A DNA stretch of 64,000 bases from Limibacterium fermenti. Its GTDB lineage: Bacteria; Bacteroidota; Bacteroidia; Bacteroidales; Dysgonomonadaceae. The notes under the pieces are model-generated. The model had not been told where the DNA came from. It worked only from the letters and a program-made list of their open reading frames with translations, and did no database searches. Positions 1-9,847 of the stretch are shown here, in pieces. How positions within the stretch are numbered: position 1 is the first letter of the stretch; every line of letters starts with the position of its first letter. The translations under genes were made by a program, and so were the position numbers. Where the stretch lies: contig NZ_CP159486.1 of assembly GCF_041902845.1 (NCBI RefSeq), forward strand, positions 3,348,001 to 3,412,000, read 5' to 3'.

Positions 1-515
1 ACAATCGGACCGAAATTGGTCACTAATTGATAGTAAGCCCATGCACGGATAGTACGTACTTCACCACAATAGCTTTCATAGTTCTCATAGGCATCTGTTC
101 CCTCGGTCAGATAGGCGGCATAGCCGTCAAGCGATTCCAAAGCCGAGTTTGCCGTACGGATAATTTCATAAAATGTAACCCAAACGTTATTAAGTGCCCA
201 GAACGAATTCGTGTAGTTGAAGTTGCGTCCGAAATCAACAGCCGCTCCCTGGTCGTCAGTACGTCCGGACCACACATCTCCATCACGAGTAAACATCAGT
301 AGTTTGTTAGCCCAATGCATCGCGGAAGTACGTAGCTTTGCGTAAACACCAATAACCGGTTGGTACATGTTTTCTGTTTTTGTAAAATCCACACTCTCTT
401 CCGGCACTTTATTTTCCGGTTCGATATCGAGGAAATCCGAACAGGCGGTGATGCCTCCCAAGGCCAGAATTGCCGGGAGAATAATATATGCGAATGTTTT
501 CTTTAGAAATTTCAT
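1..515 (-). CDS. SusD/RagB family outer-membrane lipoprotein (partial, N-terminal part)
   Basis: The gene starts at 515 on the minus strand and runs off the left edge, so about 171 N-terminal residues are visible. It opens with a lipoprotein signal: basic MKFLKK, a hydrophobic stretch and a lipobox ending ITACSDF with the acylated Cys at residue 25. The mature part begins FLDIEPENKVPEES and continues into helical sequence with WANKLL, NNVWVTFYEIIRTANSALE and EVRTIRAWAYYQLVTNFG, all typical of SusD N-terminal TPR-like helices. SusD proteins bind glycans on the cell surface and cap the SusC channel. It lies 30 bp downstream of susC on the same strand, as expected. The substrate cannot be told from this part. 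Confidence 0.93.
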   Translation of the reverse strand, partial: MKFLKKTFAYIILPAILALGGITACSDFLDIEPENKVPEESVDFTKTENMYQPVIGVYAKLRTSAMHWANKLLMFTRDGDVWSGRTDDQGAAVDFGRNFNYTNSFWALNNVWVTFYEIIRTANSALESLDGYAAYLTEGTDAYENYESYCGEVRTIRAWAYYQLVTNFGPI

Positions 516-545
516 TGCTTTCAATTTTAAATGTTTTTTGATCGT

Positions 546-3500
546 TTAAAAATCAATTTGAACACCGAATGTATAGGTAGCAGTCAAAGGATAAACTTGC
601 GTATCCCATCCTTCAGCATCCGACAATTCAGGTGTGAAGCTGTTGGCCTTGAACCATGTCAATGGGCGGTCGGCCGTCAACGAGAGACGAACACCGGGTA
701 GAGTATAGCCCCCCATTCTAATATCTCGGAATGAATAACCGAGAGTAACGTTTTGGATGCGGAAATAATCCGATTTTTCAACAAAATAAGATGCACTATT
801 ACTGTCGGACACGTTCCATGTCTTCAACAATGCTTTCGACGAGGGATTTTCGTTGGTGGAACCGGCCCCTGTCCAACGATTGTTATATTGGTTTTTGTCG
901 AAGTTATAATTGGATGCGGCATAACGCAGTGCCCGTTTCCTGTTCCAAAGTTCGCCTCCGAGTTGTCCATAAGTGGTCAATCCGAAGTCCAGATTTTTGT
1001 AGGCAAATCCTACATTAAATCCATACGTGAGATCAGGAATATAAGAACCGAGGATTTGTTTGTCACTTCCGTCAATGACATTGTCATTATTCACATCTTC
1101 GTATTTGAAGTCTCCGGGTTCAAGTCCGTTTGCTACAGCAATCGGATCAGCTTGTACTTCCTCTGCCGTTTGATAGACTCCTACGACCTTGAATCCGTAA
1201 TAGGAATTCATTTTCTCACCCACTTTATTTACCGTTTTACCACCCTTGATAATCGTCATATTATCTTTCAAGCTTTTAACTTCATTGTGCAAGAACGAAA
1301 GATTGGCTCCGACGTTATAGGCAAAATCTTTTCCGATATTATCGTTCCAGTTTAAAGATAAGTCGACACCGGTGTTTAAAATCTCGCCGTAATTTCCTGC
1401 CAGCGTAGTGCCTTGCATGGGAATTTTAGGAGAAATAACAGCGTTTTCCGTGATTCGGTAATACCAGTCGATATCGGCATTCAACCGGTTTCTTAAAGTC
1501 GAGAAGCTCGCGCCGATGTTTGTTTCGTTCACGACTTCCCAACCAAGCCAACTAAAATTGGATGAATTGGTATAACCATCAAGGGCATTGTTGGGGCCAA
1601 ACACTGCTTGTACATTTTCAATGCTTGCAAAACCGGCACTTGCGGCAATTTTATCATTTCCTAACTTACCCCAACTTGTACGAAGTTTTAAGTAATCGAA
1701 TACCTTTTGGTCTTTCATGAAAGGTTCTTGTGAAACCACCCATGCAGCGCCTATCGACGGGAAATATCCCCATTGGTCGTTGTACTTTGAAGAACCGTCG
1801 GCACGGTAGGTGAGCATCAACATATACTTATCATCGTAATTGTAGTTTAAGCGGGTGAAGTACGACAAACCACGGTAACGCCAACCATCGTCGGTCACTG
1901 TTGCACCCTCTTTATTACCTAAGGCAATATATTTCCATACATCACTGCCTTCGGGCACATTAGTTGCTGTTCCTTCCAACTTTTTGTACTGTTCTTGCCG
2001 CATGGAGACACCTGCCATACCCGTAAATGCGTGCCTTCCCCATTTATCCGTATAAGTTGCCGTATTGTCCCAAATTCCTTTATAATAGTTCTCGTCTTTT
2101 TTGGTCAAACTCGTAACGTTCGCCTGTTCTTTGGAACCTACATAATAAGTCGGCGTAAAATTTGTACCGCGAATCTGAGAGTAATCATAACTGTAACTCG
2201 AACGCACATTCAATTTATCGGGAAGAATGTTAAACTGAGCATAAAAATTGCTCAGCACTTGATAAGTCTCATTCCGGTTATCATAGTAAGTAGCCGTCGC
2301 TACCGGATTGTAGAAGTTGTTCGAAAAACCGACTTGTTCGGGAGATGCAAATTTATGCGGAAATATAGATGAGTCGCGGGATTCATCATAAACAGGGATG
2401 ATAGAGGGTGTATTAAAGGCATGCTGCCATGCATCCTGTTTTGGCATCTGCTGTTGCGAGTTGCTGAATACGCCGTTAAACCCTATTTTAAGCCAGCTTC
2501 TTGCATCGAAGTCCAGTGCAGCCCGGAAATTCAGGCGGCGGTAGTAGTTTTCAATATCCATTACCCCATCTTGAGACAAATAGCTTAAACCGGTTGAATA
2601 CGTTGCTTTATCCGTACCGCCGGATACATTCAAGCTGTGGTTTGTCATCATAGCAGTGCGCAACAATTCATTATACCAATCCGTATCGGCATTGAATCTC
2701 AATGCACTGAGGTCTCCCCCAAATGCATCGACGGATCCCTCAAACAGGTATCTGTAAGTATCGGGAGCGGCTTCCATCAGCATGGTGGCATACTCATGGG
2801 AATTGGCCATCTGCAATAAATTGGTCGCTTGCTGAATACCGACATATCCATTGTAAGTCACTCGGGCTTCTTGATTACGTACACCTTTCTTTGTGGTGAT
2901 GATCACGACTCCGTTGGCTGCCCGTACACCATAAATAGCCGCAGCAGATGCATCTTTCAGAACCGTCATTTCCTGAACATCAGAATTGTTCAGAAAGTTG
3001 ATGTTGTCATAAAACATCCCGTCCACTACATATAAAGGGGAAGTATCTCCAAAAGATCCCATACCGCGAATAGTCACCTTAGGACCATCACCGGGAGTTC
3101 CCGAATTAATGATATTGACTCCGGGTACCTTCCCTTGTAGTGCCGCCATGGGGGATGAAGTAGGCACATTTACAAAATCCTTCTCCTTAATCACATCAAT
3201 CGGAGCAGTCAAGTCCTTTGATTTTGCAGATCCATAGCCGATCACCACCACTTCTTCCAATGCTTGCACATCTTCGGCAAGGGTTACATTGACGGTACTA
3301 CGTCCGCCTACATTTACTTCTTGCGTCAGCATTCCGATATAACTGAATACTAACGTCGCATTATCCGGCACATTCGTTAAGGTATAATTACCGTCGATAT
3401 CGGTAACCGTTCCATTCGAAGAGCCTTTTACAAGAACGCTGACTCCGATGGCCGGTTGGCCGGAGGCGCTCTCTGTCACCACTCCCTTCACCGTTATTTG

Positions 3501-3566
3501 CTCTTGGGCAAATAGAAAGAAGGGTACGCAATACAAAACAAATAATAAAAACTTCTTTACTTTCAT
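546..3566 (-). CDS. SusC/RagA family TonB-linked outer-membrane transporter
   Basis: A 1006-residue TonB-dependent transporter. Signal peptide at residues 1-20, a carboxypeptidase-regulatory-like beta-sandwich (about 24-105, with GTVTDIDGNYTLTNV), the SusC signature LEEVVVIGYG, a plug domain (about 115-230, with PLYVVDGM and KDASAAAIYGVRAANGVVII), then a C-terminal beta-barrel ending in an aromatic-rich strand (YTFGVQIDF). No N-terminal STN signalling domain is seen, so it is unlikely to signal to an anti-sigma factor. It pairs with the susD-like gene just downstream to import an oligosaccharide or similar nutrient across the outer membrane. The upstream membrane-bound LuxR-type regulator on the same strand probably controls the pair. 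No glycoside hydrolase is visible on this side, so substrate is open. Confidence 0.96.
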   Translation of the reverse strand: MKVKKFLLFVLYCVPFFLFAQEQITVKGVVTESASGQPAIGVSVLVKGSSNGTVTDIDGNYTLTNVPDNATLVFSYIGMLTQEVNVGGRSTVNVTLAEDVQALEEVVVIGYGSAKSKDLTAPIDVIKEKDFVNVPTSSPMAALQGKVPGVNIINSGTPGDGPKVTIRGMGSFGDTSPLYVVDGMFYDNINFLNNSDVQEMTVLKDASAAAIYGVRAANGVVIITTKKGVRNQEARVTYNGYVGIQQATNLLQMANSHEYATMLMEAAPDTYRYLFEGSVDAFGGDLSALRFNADTDWYNELLRTAMMTNHSLNVSGGTDKATYSTGLSYLSQDGVMDIENYYRRLNFRAALDFDARSWLKIGFNGVFSNSQQQMPKQDAWQHAFNTPSIIPVYDESRDSSIFPHKFASPEQVGFSNNFYNPVATATYYDNRNETYQVLSNFYAQFNILPDKLNVRSSYSYDYSQIRGTNFTPTYYVGSKEQANVTSLTKKDENYYKGIWDNTATYTDKWGRHAFTGMAGVSMRQEQYKKLEGTATNVPEGSDVWKYIALGNKEGATVTDDGWRYRGLSYFTRLNYNYDDKYMLMLTYRADGSSKYNDQWGYFPSIGAAWVVSQEPFMKDQKVFDYLKLRTSWGKLGNDKIAASAGFASIENVQAVFGPNNALDGYTNSSNFSWLGWEVVNETNIGASFSTLRNRLNADIDWYYRITENAVISPKIPMQGTTLAGNYGEILNTGVDLSLNWNDNIGKDFAYNVGANLSFLHNEVKSLKDNMTIIKGGKTVNKVGEKMNSYYGFKVVGVYQTAEEVQADPIAVANGLEPGDFKYEDVNNDNVIDGSDKQILGSYIPDLTYGFNVGFAYKNLDFGLTTYGQLGGELWNRKRALRYAASNYNFDKNQYNNRWTGAGSTNENPSSKALLKTWNVSDSNSASYFVEKSDYFRIQNVTLGYSFRDIRMGGYTLPGVRLSLTADRPLTWFKANSFTPELSDAEGWDTQVYPLTATYTFGVQIDF

Positions 3567-3792
3567 GGGTCAGTTTTTTTTAATAATATGTATTTTTAAA
3601 AATCACTTTTGTTACAAAAACATTACAAAGGAAAGCGGATTTCACCCGGAAACTAAATAAAGCACCCCTCTAAAAGTACGATATGTTTTATAACATGTTT
3701 TCAAAGGGTACGTTTTCTCTACTTCATCCGATAGTATATCGCTGACAAATAGAATACTTATAAAAATGAAAGGAGAATGAAAAACGAAGAGA
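3567..3792 (-). promoter_or_regulatory. Spacer upstream of susC, likely promoter/operator region
   Basis: A 226-bp AT-rich gap between the regulator gene and susC, both on the minus strand. It should hold the promoter of the susCD pair. An inverted repeat ATGTT-4-AACAT lies at 3683-3696 and could be an operator for the neighbouring HTH regulator. The best -7-like match I see is TTCCTTTG at 3633-3626, one base off TAnnTTTG, without a convincing -33. The assignment is inferred from position. Confidence 0.35.
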
Positions 3793-6669
3793 TTAATGGA
3801 AATCGATCATGAACTCTACCAAATTCTGATCTTCTTGAAGGGCTAATTTTTTACGCAAACGATAACGGGCAGCTTCCACTCCGCGTAAAGTTAGGTTAAG
3901 CATATTGGCAATATCTTTGGAAGAATAATTAAGCCGTAACAAGGCGCACAATCGCAAATCGGACGAGGTGAGCGAGGGATAACGCTCTTTCAGTTTTCGG
4001 AAAAAGTTTTCGTGAATTAAATCGAAGTTTTCCTGAAATTGCCCCCACGTATCCTCGCCTGACGTATGCGATCCGATGAGTTTCATCAGTTCGGCGCCTT
4101 CGCTCCTTTGTATTTTCCCCGATTTCAACGCCTCCTGAATACTCTTCTTCAGCGCATTCAGGAACTCTTCATGCTTGATAATAAGCATGGAGGCATTCGC
4201 CAACTCTTTACTTTTATAGACCAACTCATTTCCCAATTGCTCGTTCTTTAATTGTGTAATGAGTTTTTCCTGCCGTTCCAACTGCACCAAACGTTCTTTC
4301 TCCTGTTGCATAAACAGCTTGTTTTTCCGGCGGACGATCATCTGGATATACACTTTCACTAACGAAAACAGAACAATCATGCCTAAGAGAAAATAGAAGA
4401 ACAACGCCCACGACGTTTTATACCAGGGATTCTTAATGACAAAAGGATATGTCAGCGTTGCCAACTCTTCTCCGGATTCATTCACAACACGGGCATTCAG
4501 CACATAGTCATTCGCCGGCAAATTGGTATACGAAATCGTTAAATCCGATGCAACGGGAATCCATCGATTATCGTAATCGCCCAAAAAACATTCTACGGAA
4601 AAACCGTTTTTAGAGAAATCGGTATACCGCAACTCAAAGGTTATATTATTATCGGCATAATCAATTATATTCTTACCTTGTAAAGAAAGACGTTGAGTAA
4701 TGCCATCTTTCCGGTTATAACTGGAAGCCGAAGCGATTTCGAAATGCCGGATAGGTTGTTGCGTGGAACGGGAAAAATTGTATTTGCCTATTCCTCCGTT
4801 CAAACAAAAATACGAGTCTCCGTTTTTATCGACGTATACATTTCCCCGGCTGTAATTAGGTGGATTATTCAAGATACTGAACGGGATCTTCTCGTGAACG
4901 GTGTAATGGTTTTCCGAATTATATTTTACAACGGTATATTCTTTGTTTCGAACAAACCAGAATAGACTATCATTAACAGGAACGATATTGCGCGTATCCG
5001 AAAGATTCGGCAACTCTTCCGTAAGCTGTTCAAAAGGAATAATTTTTCGTTGCAAATCATCATACGTATAAAACCGGAAGCCATCGGAAAAAACGATACG
5101 CCCTTTCAACTTCGAAATCTTTACCGGATTAACCGACTCCAACGCACTGTCGAGTTTCAGATAAAAATCTTGTTCTACGATACGTTGCAAGCCATTGTCC
5201 AGCCGTAAGCGATACAATCCTTTATACATATGGCTCGCCCAAATATTTCCGGTATGATCGATTTCCAGTTGATTAATCAAATCGGAAAAGCCTTCCACCC
5301 GGTGACTGAAATACCATTCGCCTTTCGCATCCTTCAAATAAACAAGCAAATCGTTGTAGGTAGACTCCAACAAGAATTCCGTTCCGGATATCGTCATTCC
5401 TTTAATATCCATTCCGCCTGTACTTACTTTGGGAATGGGAATCGCCCTGTCATTGCGAATTAACGAAGTCCCTTTGTTGTTTCCGGTAATAATATGCTCT
5501 CCGAAAGCCCGGATAAACCACGATTGTACATTCAGGGAAGGAATCGATTGAAAATTCCCCTTCGACTCGGAATATTTATAGACTCCCTGGTTTGAAGCGA
5601 TGTATAACTGATTGTCTTGGACCAGTATCTCCTCCACTAAACCGATTTGGATATCTTTCGGTTCAAAGAACGACAAAGGAGAGTTAGTTTGAATGTACGA
5701 CACGCCGTTATCGAGAGCCGTCCAAAGATTATTCTCATTATCAATAAACAGTCCTAAGCACGTGTTATTATTCAGGCCGTTGGAACGATTCAGATGCCAA
5801 AGTTCCTCTCCGCGCGCATTAAGGGCAAAGAGCCCCTCATTGAGCGTGCCTATTATTAAAACAGAATCCGGCAATAAGGCCGTCCGGTTGACGATAGCCG
5901 TATTCAGTTTCGAGTCGATGGCCGTCGGGAAGCGCGATAACTGAGACGTCCGCGAATCGAAAGAGTAGATACCGCTTTTGGAAGTAACAAGCAGCAACTT
6001 TCCCTGAAAAGGTAAAGCCGAAACGATAAAATCGTCATTCATCCGCTCTCGCGTCAAGAGTAACTTGAAATCCCGTCCATCGTATTTATAGAAATTCTCA
6101 TCGATAAATTGGGCATATAGCGTGCCCTCGACATTAAAAAAATAAAGAGGAGCCGGATACGGTTTGTAAGAGTCGATGGATCGGGTTTTCTCATTATACA
6201 CGAAATAAGAAGAAAACGATTGAAAAAACAACTTATCGTTCAATTGATGAATCGTCCATATTTCATCATTGCGAAAAGTATAATCCTTGACCAACCCTTT
6301 CAAGGAATGATAACACAATTTGTTCGTTTCATCGCGCTCAAAATAGCCGAACTCTTCGAAAGAACCTACATAAATACGCTCGGCGCCGGAGGAGTGATTG
6401 ACCAGAATCGATTTAACAGCCAAATTATTAGGCAAAGGGTGCAAATTCCAATTGACGGCATCGAAAGATAACAGTCCATAATTATTACCTATATAAATAA
6501 CTCCGTTCTGTCCCTGCGCAACCGCCCAGTTTTGGTTGCCCGCTCCATAATCTTTAATTCCATAGTTAAAAGAAGGAGGCACAAAAGGAATATTCTGCGC
6601 CGAAACAGGTTGCGGCACCGGTAACAAGAGTAAAAAAAACAGTACACTGTATATTATTCTAAATACCAT
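3793..6669 (-). CDS. Membrane-anchored ligand-sensing regulator: beta-propeller, Y_Y_Y domain, TM and LuxR-type HTH
   Basis: A 958-residue one-component sensor. Signal peptide 1-24, then propeller-type repeats over about residues 30-640 (for example NGVIYIGNNYGLLSFD, NNLWTALDNGVSYI, NIWASHMYKGLYRLRLDN), a Y_Y_Y immunoglobulin-like domain just before the membrane, one transmembrane helix near 748-772 (SWALFFYFLLGMIVLFSLV), a coiled coil (about 775-830) and a LuxR/GerE-type HTH in the last 65 residues (SSKDIANMLNLTLRGVEAARYRLRKKL). The periplasmic part resembles the sensor of Bacteroidota hybrid two-component systems, but there is no histidine kinase, receiver or AraC domain. It sits directly upstream of susC and probably regulates it. 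DNA binding while membrane-tethered is inference. Confidence 0.9.
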   Translation of the reverse strand: MVFRIIYSVLFFLLLLPVPQPVSAQNIPFVPPSFNYGIKDYGAGNQNWAVAQGQNGVIYIGNNYGLLSFDAVNWNLHPLPNNLAVKSILVNHSSGAERIYVGSFEEFGYFERDETNKLCYHSLKGLVKDYTFRNDEIWTIHQLNDKLFFQSFSSYFVYNEKTRSIDSYKPYPAPLYFFNVEGTLYAQFIDENFYKYDGRDFKLLLTRERMNDDFIVSALPFQGKLLLVTSKSGIYSFDSRTSQLSRFPTAIDSKLNTAIVNRTALLPDSVLIIGTLNEGLFALNARGEELWHLNRSNGLNNNTCLGLFIDNENNLWTALDNGVSYIQTNSPLSFFEPKDIQIGLVEEILVQDNQLYIASNQGVYKYSESKGNFQSIPSLNVQSWFIRAFGEHIITGNNKGTSLIRNDRAIPIPKVSTGGMDIKGMTISGTEFLLESTYNDLLVYLKDAKGEWYFSHRVEGFSDLINQLEIDHTGNIWASHMYKGLYRLRLDNGLQRIVEQDFYLKLDSALESVNPVKISKLKGRIVFSDGFRFYTYDDLQRKIIPFEQLTEELPNLSDTRNIVPVNDSLFWFVRNKEYTVVKYNSENHYTVHEKIPFSILNNPPNYSRGNVYVDKNGDSYFCLNGGIGKYNFSRSTQQPIRHFEIASASSYNRKDGITQRLSLQGKNIIDYADNNITFELRYTDFSKNGFSVECFLGDYDNRWIPVASDLTISYTNLPANDYVLNARVVNESGEELATLTYPFVIKNPWYKTSWALFFYFLLGMIVLFSLVKVYIQMIVRRKNKLFMQQEKERLVQLERQEKLITQLKNEQLGNELVYKSKELANASMLIIKHEEFLNALKKSIQEALKSGKIQRSEGAELMKLIGSHTSGEDTWGQFQENFDLIHENFFRKLKERYPSLTSSDLRLCALLRLNYSSKDIANMLNLTLRGVEAARYRLRKKLALQEDQNLVEFMIDFH

Positions 6670-6675
6670 AAAGAA

Positions 6676-7404
6676 TCAGCGATTGTTCAACACATTTTGA
6701 ATTTCCTCCTCGCTTAATATCTTCACATTCGTAAACAAGAACTTGGCATCTAAAAAATTGCCATATTGGTTGCACTCGGTAACGGCGGCATTCAAACTCG
6801 ATTTCACATCGGTGTCGAAAGAGAATAACAGGAGGATTGTAAAGTAATCCTCGCGAATATCGAACTTCTCGACAACCACATCCGCTTGTTGTAGCTGAAA
6901 ACGGAACTCCCGCTCTATGATCTCCCGCTGTAAAGCGGTAAAAGGCAGCCGATCTTTAGCTGCAAACAAGGCAAAAAAGCGCAACTTCTTATCCTGTCCT
7001 CCCAAACCCGAAGATATATATATTTGCTGTTGACCCGAAAGATCGGAATTCAATACAATACGGCTACTGACCAGTGCCATAGACGACCAATTTTGCAATT
7101 CGGGCTCCAAAGGCGAACTATGATAGGTTTCGATGGAACGATAAGCCCCCACGTCGGGGATCGATGCCAACAGCAGCAAACTCTTCTTTTTGCGCGCAAC
7201 CGGCTCATCCGGTGAAAACAATATCGCCACCTCTTCATCGCGGACAAAAGGCGTATTCTCCTTCCGCAACTCTTCGAAGTATTTGAAATACTCCAATTGC
7301 TCTTCTAAAGGCACAAGTTCCTCAAGGATATGAAAAGACTCAATACCTTGTTCTTTCAATGTTTGGCGAAGTTTCGCCAATAAATCATCCCCTTGTTCAC
7401 TCAT
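6676..7404 (-). CDS. Conserved hypothetical protein, 242 aa, co-transcribed with the propeller/HTH regulator
   Basis: I do not recognise the family. The product is soluble, acidic at the N-terminus (EELVPLEEQLEYFKYFEELRKENTPFVRDEE), with no signal peptide or membrane segment. It may contain two similar alpha/beta halves: one runs through SLLLLASIPDVGAYRSIETY and another through FTILLLFSFDTDVKSSLNAAV. It ends 6 bp before the regulator gene, so the two are probably one transcript. Position between dut (divergent) and the regulator gives no firm role. A -7 element TACCTTTG lies immediately upstream of the ATG. Confidence 0.7.
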   Translation of the reverse strand: MSEQGDDLLAKLRQTLKEQGIESFHILEELVPLEEQLEYFKYFEELRKENTPFVRDEEVAILFSPDEPVARKKKSLLLLASIPDVGAYRSIETYHSSPLEPELQNWSSMALVSSRIVLNSDLSGQQQIYISSGLGGQDKKLRFFALFAAKDRLPFTALQREIIEREFRFQLQQADVVVEKFDIREDYFTILLLFSFDTDVKSSLNAAVTECNQYGNFLDAKFLFTNVKILSEEEIQNVLNNR

Positions 7405-7409
7405 AGTTG

Positions 7410-7417
7410 CAAAGGTA
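7410..7417 (-). promoter_or_regulatory. -7 promoter element (TACCTTTG) next to the start codon at 7404
   Basis: An exact match to the Bacteroidota -7 consensus TAnnTTTG on the minus strand. It ends only 6 bp before the ATG at 7404, which would place the transcription start at or next to the start codon. No clear -33 TTTG is seen at the expected distance. Confidence 0.4.
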
Positions 7418-7557
7418 TGGATTTTTTCGGCAGAAAAAGATCTTCCGGAAAATAATCTTAAAGCGAAAGACGGATAATTTGCTTAAAATTCATCAAATTG
7501 CCCGATAATTGCAAGGAAATGTATAAATTCGCACCATAAAAAAAGACAGACAACGGA

Positions 7558-7992
7558 ATGAAGATCAAAATAGTCAATTCTTCGCATCATTCTTTACCGG
7601 AATATGCCACTCCTTATTCGGCAGGAATGGATCTGCGGGCGAATATTGAAGCGCCGATAGTATTGAAACCGCTCGAAAGACGCCTGGTCCCGACCGGGAT
7701 ATCCATCGAGCTTCCCGAAGGATACGAAGCGCAGATACGTCCCCGCAGCGGATTGGCCATCAAGCACGGCATATCCCTCGTCAATACTCCCGGCACCATC
7801 GATGCCGATTACCGGGGAGAGATACGCGTCATTCTGGTCAACTTGTCCAACGAAGATTTCCTGATCAATGATGGCGAACGTATTTGCCAAATGGTTATCG
7901 CCCGACACGAGCATGTGCAATGGGAAGCGGTCGATAAACTCAACGAAAGCGAGCGGGGCAGCGGAGGATTCGGACATACGGGAACTAAGTGA
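7558..7992 (+). CDS. dut: dUTP diphosphatase
   Basis: A 144-residue trimeric-type dUTPase, which hydrolyses dUTP to dUMP and pyrophosphate, keeping uracil out of DNA and feeding dTMP synthesis. The five family motifs are present in order: AGMDLRA (22-28), RPRSGLA (61-67), the GTIDADYRGE segment (79-88) with the catalytic Asp, ERICQMV, and the C-terminal Gly-rich arm RGSGGFGHTG. The length is typical. It is the first gene of a plus-strand run and is followed by a TPR protein, a DUF4292 lipoprotein and an EnvC-like factor, an order I associate with Bacteroidales. It is divergent from the gene ending at 7404. Confidence 0.97.
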   Translation: MKIKIVNSSHHSLPEYATPYSAGMDLRANIEAPIVLKPLERRLVPTGISIELPEGYEAQIRPRSGLAIKHGISLVNTPGTIDADYRGEIRVILVNLSNEDFLINDGERICQMVIARHEHVQWEAVDKLNESERGSGGFGHTGTK

Positions 7993-8071
7993 TGGGAGAT
8001 TGATAAAAGATTGAATGGTGAACAGAAATAGGATAACAGGAATAAAGAATAAATCAGCTATCGAACGGATA

Positions 8072-9847
8072 ATGCTTTATAAACAGATAAGGGGTAAATC
8101 CCGTCATTGGATCGTTTTCGGACTTCTCTCCTTACTCATTTTGGCGCCTGCATTTGTAAGAGCGCAACAGCCCGATGCAAAAGAACCCGCATCGGAGGAT
8201 CAGACGCGTCGTAAATTCGATTATTATTTTTACGAAGCGCTTAACGCAAAAACGCAAGGCAATTATGCCGAAGCGTTAGACTTGTTCCTCCACTGCCAGG
8301 CATTGGATTCGACAAACGCGAATGTGCTCATCGAGTTAGGCACCTTTTATAATGCGCTCTCGGAAAAAAACAAAGCTCTTGATTATTTCCGGAAGGCCGT
8401 GCAGTATGATCCGTCGAACTATTATTATACGATGACGTTGGCGGGCTTGAGCAAAGAGCTCGGATTGAAGAAAGAAGTCATCGGTATTTATAATTCGCTA
8501 TTAAAGCAATATCCGGATAAAATAAATCTCTATTTCGAATTGGCGAATGCTTATGCCGATGACGGCGAACTGGAAAAAGCGATGGAGGCCTTGAATGCGT
8601 TCGAAAAAGGCAGCGGCTTCTCGGAGATGGTGGCGTTAAACAAGTTCCGCTTGTACTCGATGATGAATCAGAAGGAGAAGGCCTTTCGCGAGATAAAGAA
8701 CATCATCGATAAAGCGCCTAACGATCCCCGATACCTGCTGTTGATGGGCGATTTATATTTACAGGATAATCAAAATGACAAGGCGCTCGAGTATTACGAG
8801 CAAGTCCGGGCCGTCGACCCCGACTATCCGGCGCTGATCCTGTCGATGGTTAATTATTACGAGACGACCGAAAACAAAGAGGCCGCCCAAGCCGAACTGC
8901 AAAAAGCCATTACCGGATCGTCTCTCGAAGTAGAGGTGAAAATAGAGCTTCTTACTCGGTATATCTCTCTACTGCAACAAAACAAGCAAGACATCAAACA
9001 GACAAACCCTCTCTTCAAAACGCTTTTCGAACAATATCCCAACAATTCGCAACTGAATTTAATCTACGGGAATGTCTTGATGATGCAAGAAGATAAAAAA
9101 GGGGCGACGAAGCAATTCGAGATTTACATCAAAGATAATCCCGATGATCCGGCGGGATACGAACAATTATTGCGGATATATCTCTCGGATAACGATATGG
9201 ACAAAGTGATTAAGATCACCACAGAGGCCATCAGGCAGGTTCCCCAACACCCGCAATTCCACTTCTATCTGGGCGGGGCTTACTATCAACAGAAAAAATA
9301 CCGCGAAGCATTAGCGGTATTTGAAAAAGGACTGGAAACCGCGACTTTCGAAAACCCGCTGCTGGAATCTGACTTTCTTGCTCAAGTGGGAGATTTGAAT
9401 CACCTGCTGGGCAATACGGAAGCTGCTTTCGAGAATTACGAAAAGGCATTGAAGCTAAATCCGCAGAACCTGCCGGTATTGAACAACTACAGTTACTATC
9501 TTTCGCTGCAAAAGCGCGACTTGGACAAAGCAGAGCAAATGAGCGGCATCACCATCAAAGGGGAGCCCACCAATGCAACTTATCTCGACACGTACGGATG
9601 GATCCTGTTTGAGCAAGGCTCGTATGTGGCGGCAAAGATTTATATTGAAAAAGCCATCGAGTATGGATCGAAAGAACCTTCGGCAGAAGTATACGAGCAT
9701 TACGGAGATGTGCTTTATATGACGGGGGACGCCTTAAAAGCCGTCGAACAATGGAAAACCGCCAAAAAGTTGGGGAGTGACTCAAAAACACTCGACCAGA
9801 AAATAAAAACAGGTAAATACATCGAAAAAGATCCGCAAAAAAAATGA
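8072..9847 (+). CDS. Secreted tetratricopeptide-repeat protein
   Basis: About 591 residues from this start. An in-frame ATG at 8015 would add 19 residues before the signal peptide; I chose 8072 because the product then begins with a normal export signal (basic MLYKQIRGKSRH, hydrophobic IVFGLLSLLILAPAFV, cleavage near RAQQ). The rest is tandem TPR helices, roughly a dozen repeats (for example YAEALDLFLHCQALDSTNANV, NDKALEYYEQVRAVDPDYPAL, TEAAFENYEKALKLNPQNL). It is probably a periplasmic or outer-membrane-associated scaffold. It overlaps the following DUF4292 gene by 4 bp (ATGA), so the two are translationally coupled; this suggests a joint role in envelope or lipoprotein biogenesis, but the function is not established. 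Confidence 0.88.
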   Translation: MLYKQIRGKSRHWIVFGLLSLLILAPAFVRAQQPDAKEPASEDQTRRKFDYYFYEALNAKTQGNYAEALDLFLHCQALDSTNANVLIELGTFYNALSEKNKALDYFRKAVQYDPSNYYYTMTLAGLSKELGLKKEVIGIYNSLLKQYPDKINLYFELANAYADDGELEKAMEALNAFEKGSGFSEMVALNKFRLYSMMNQKEKAFREIKNIIDKAPNDPRYLLLMGDLYLQDNQNDKALEYYEQVRAVDPDYPALILSMVNYYETTENKEAAQAELQKAITGSSLEVEVKIELLTRYISLLQQNKQDIKQTNPLFKTLFEQYPNNSQLNLIYGNVLMMQEDKKGATKQFEIYIKDNPDDPAGYEQLLRIYLSDNDMDKVIKITTEAIRQVPQHPQFHFYLGGAYYQQKKYREALAVFEKGLETATFENPLLESDFLAQVGDLNHLLGNTEAAFENYEKALKLNPQNLPVLNNYSYYLSLQKRDLDKAEQMSGITIKGEPTNATYLDTYGWILFEQGSYVAAKIYIEKAIEYGSKEPSAEVYEHYGDVLYMTGDALKAVEQWKTAKKLGSDSKTLDQKIKTGKYIEKDPQKK

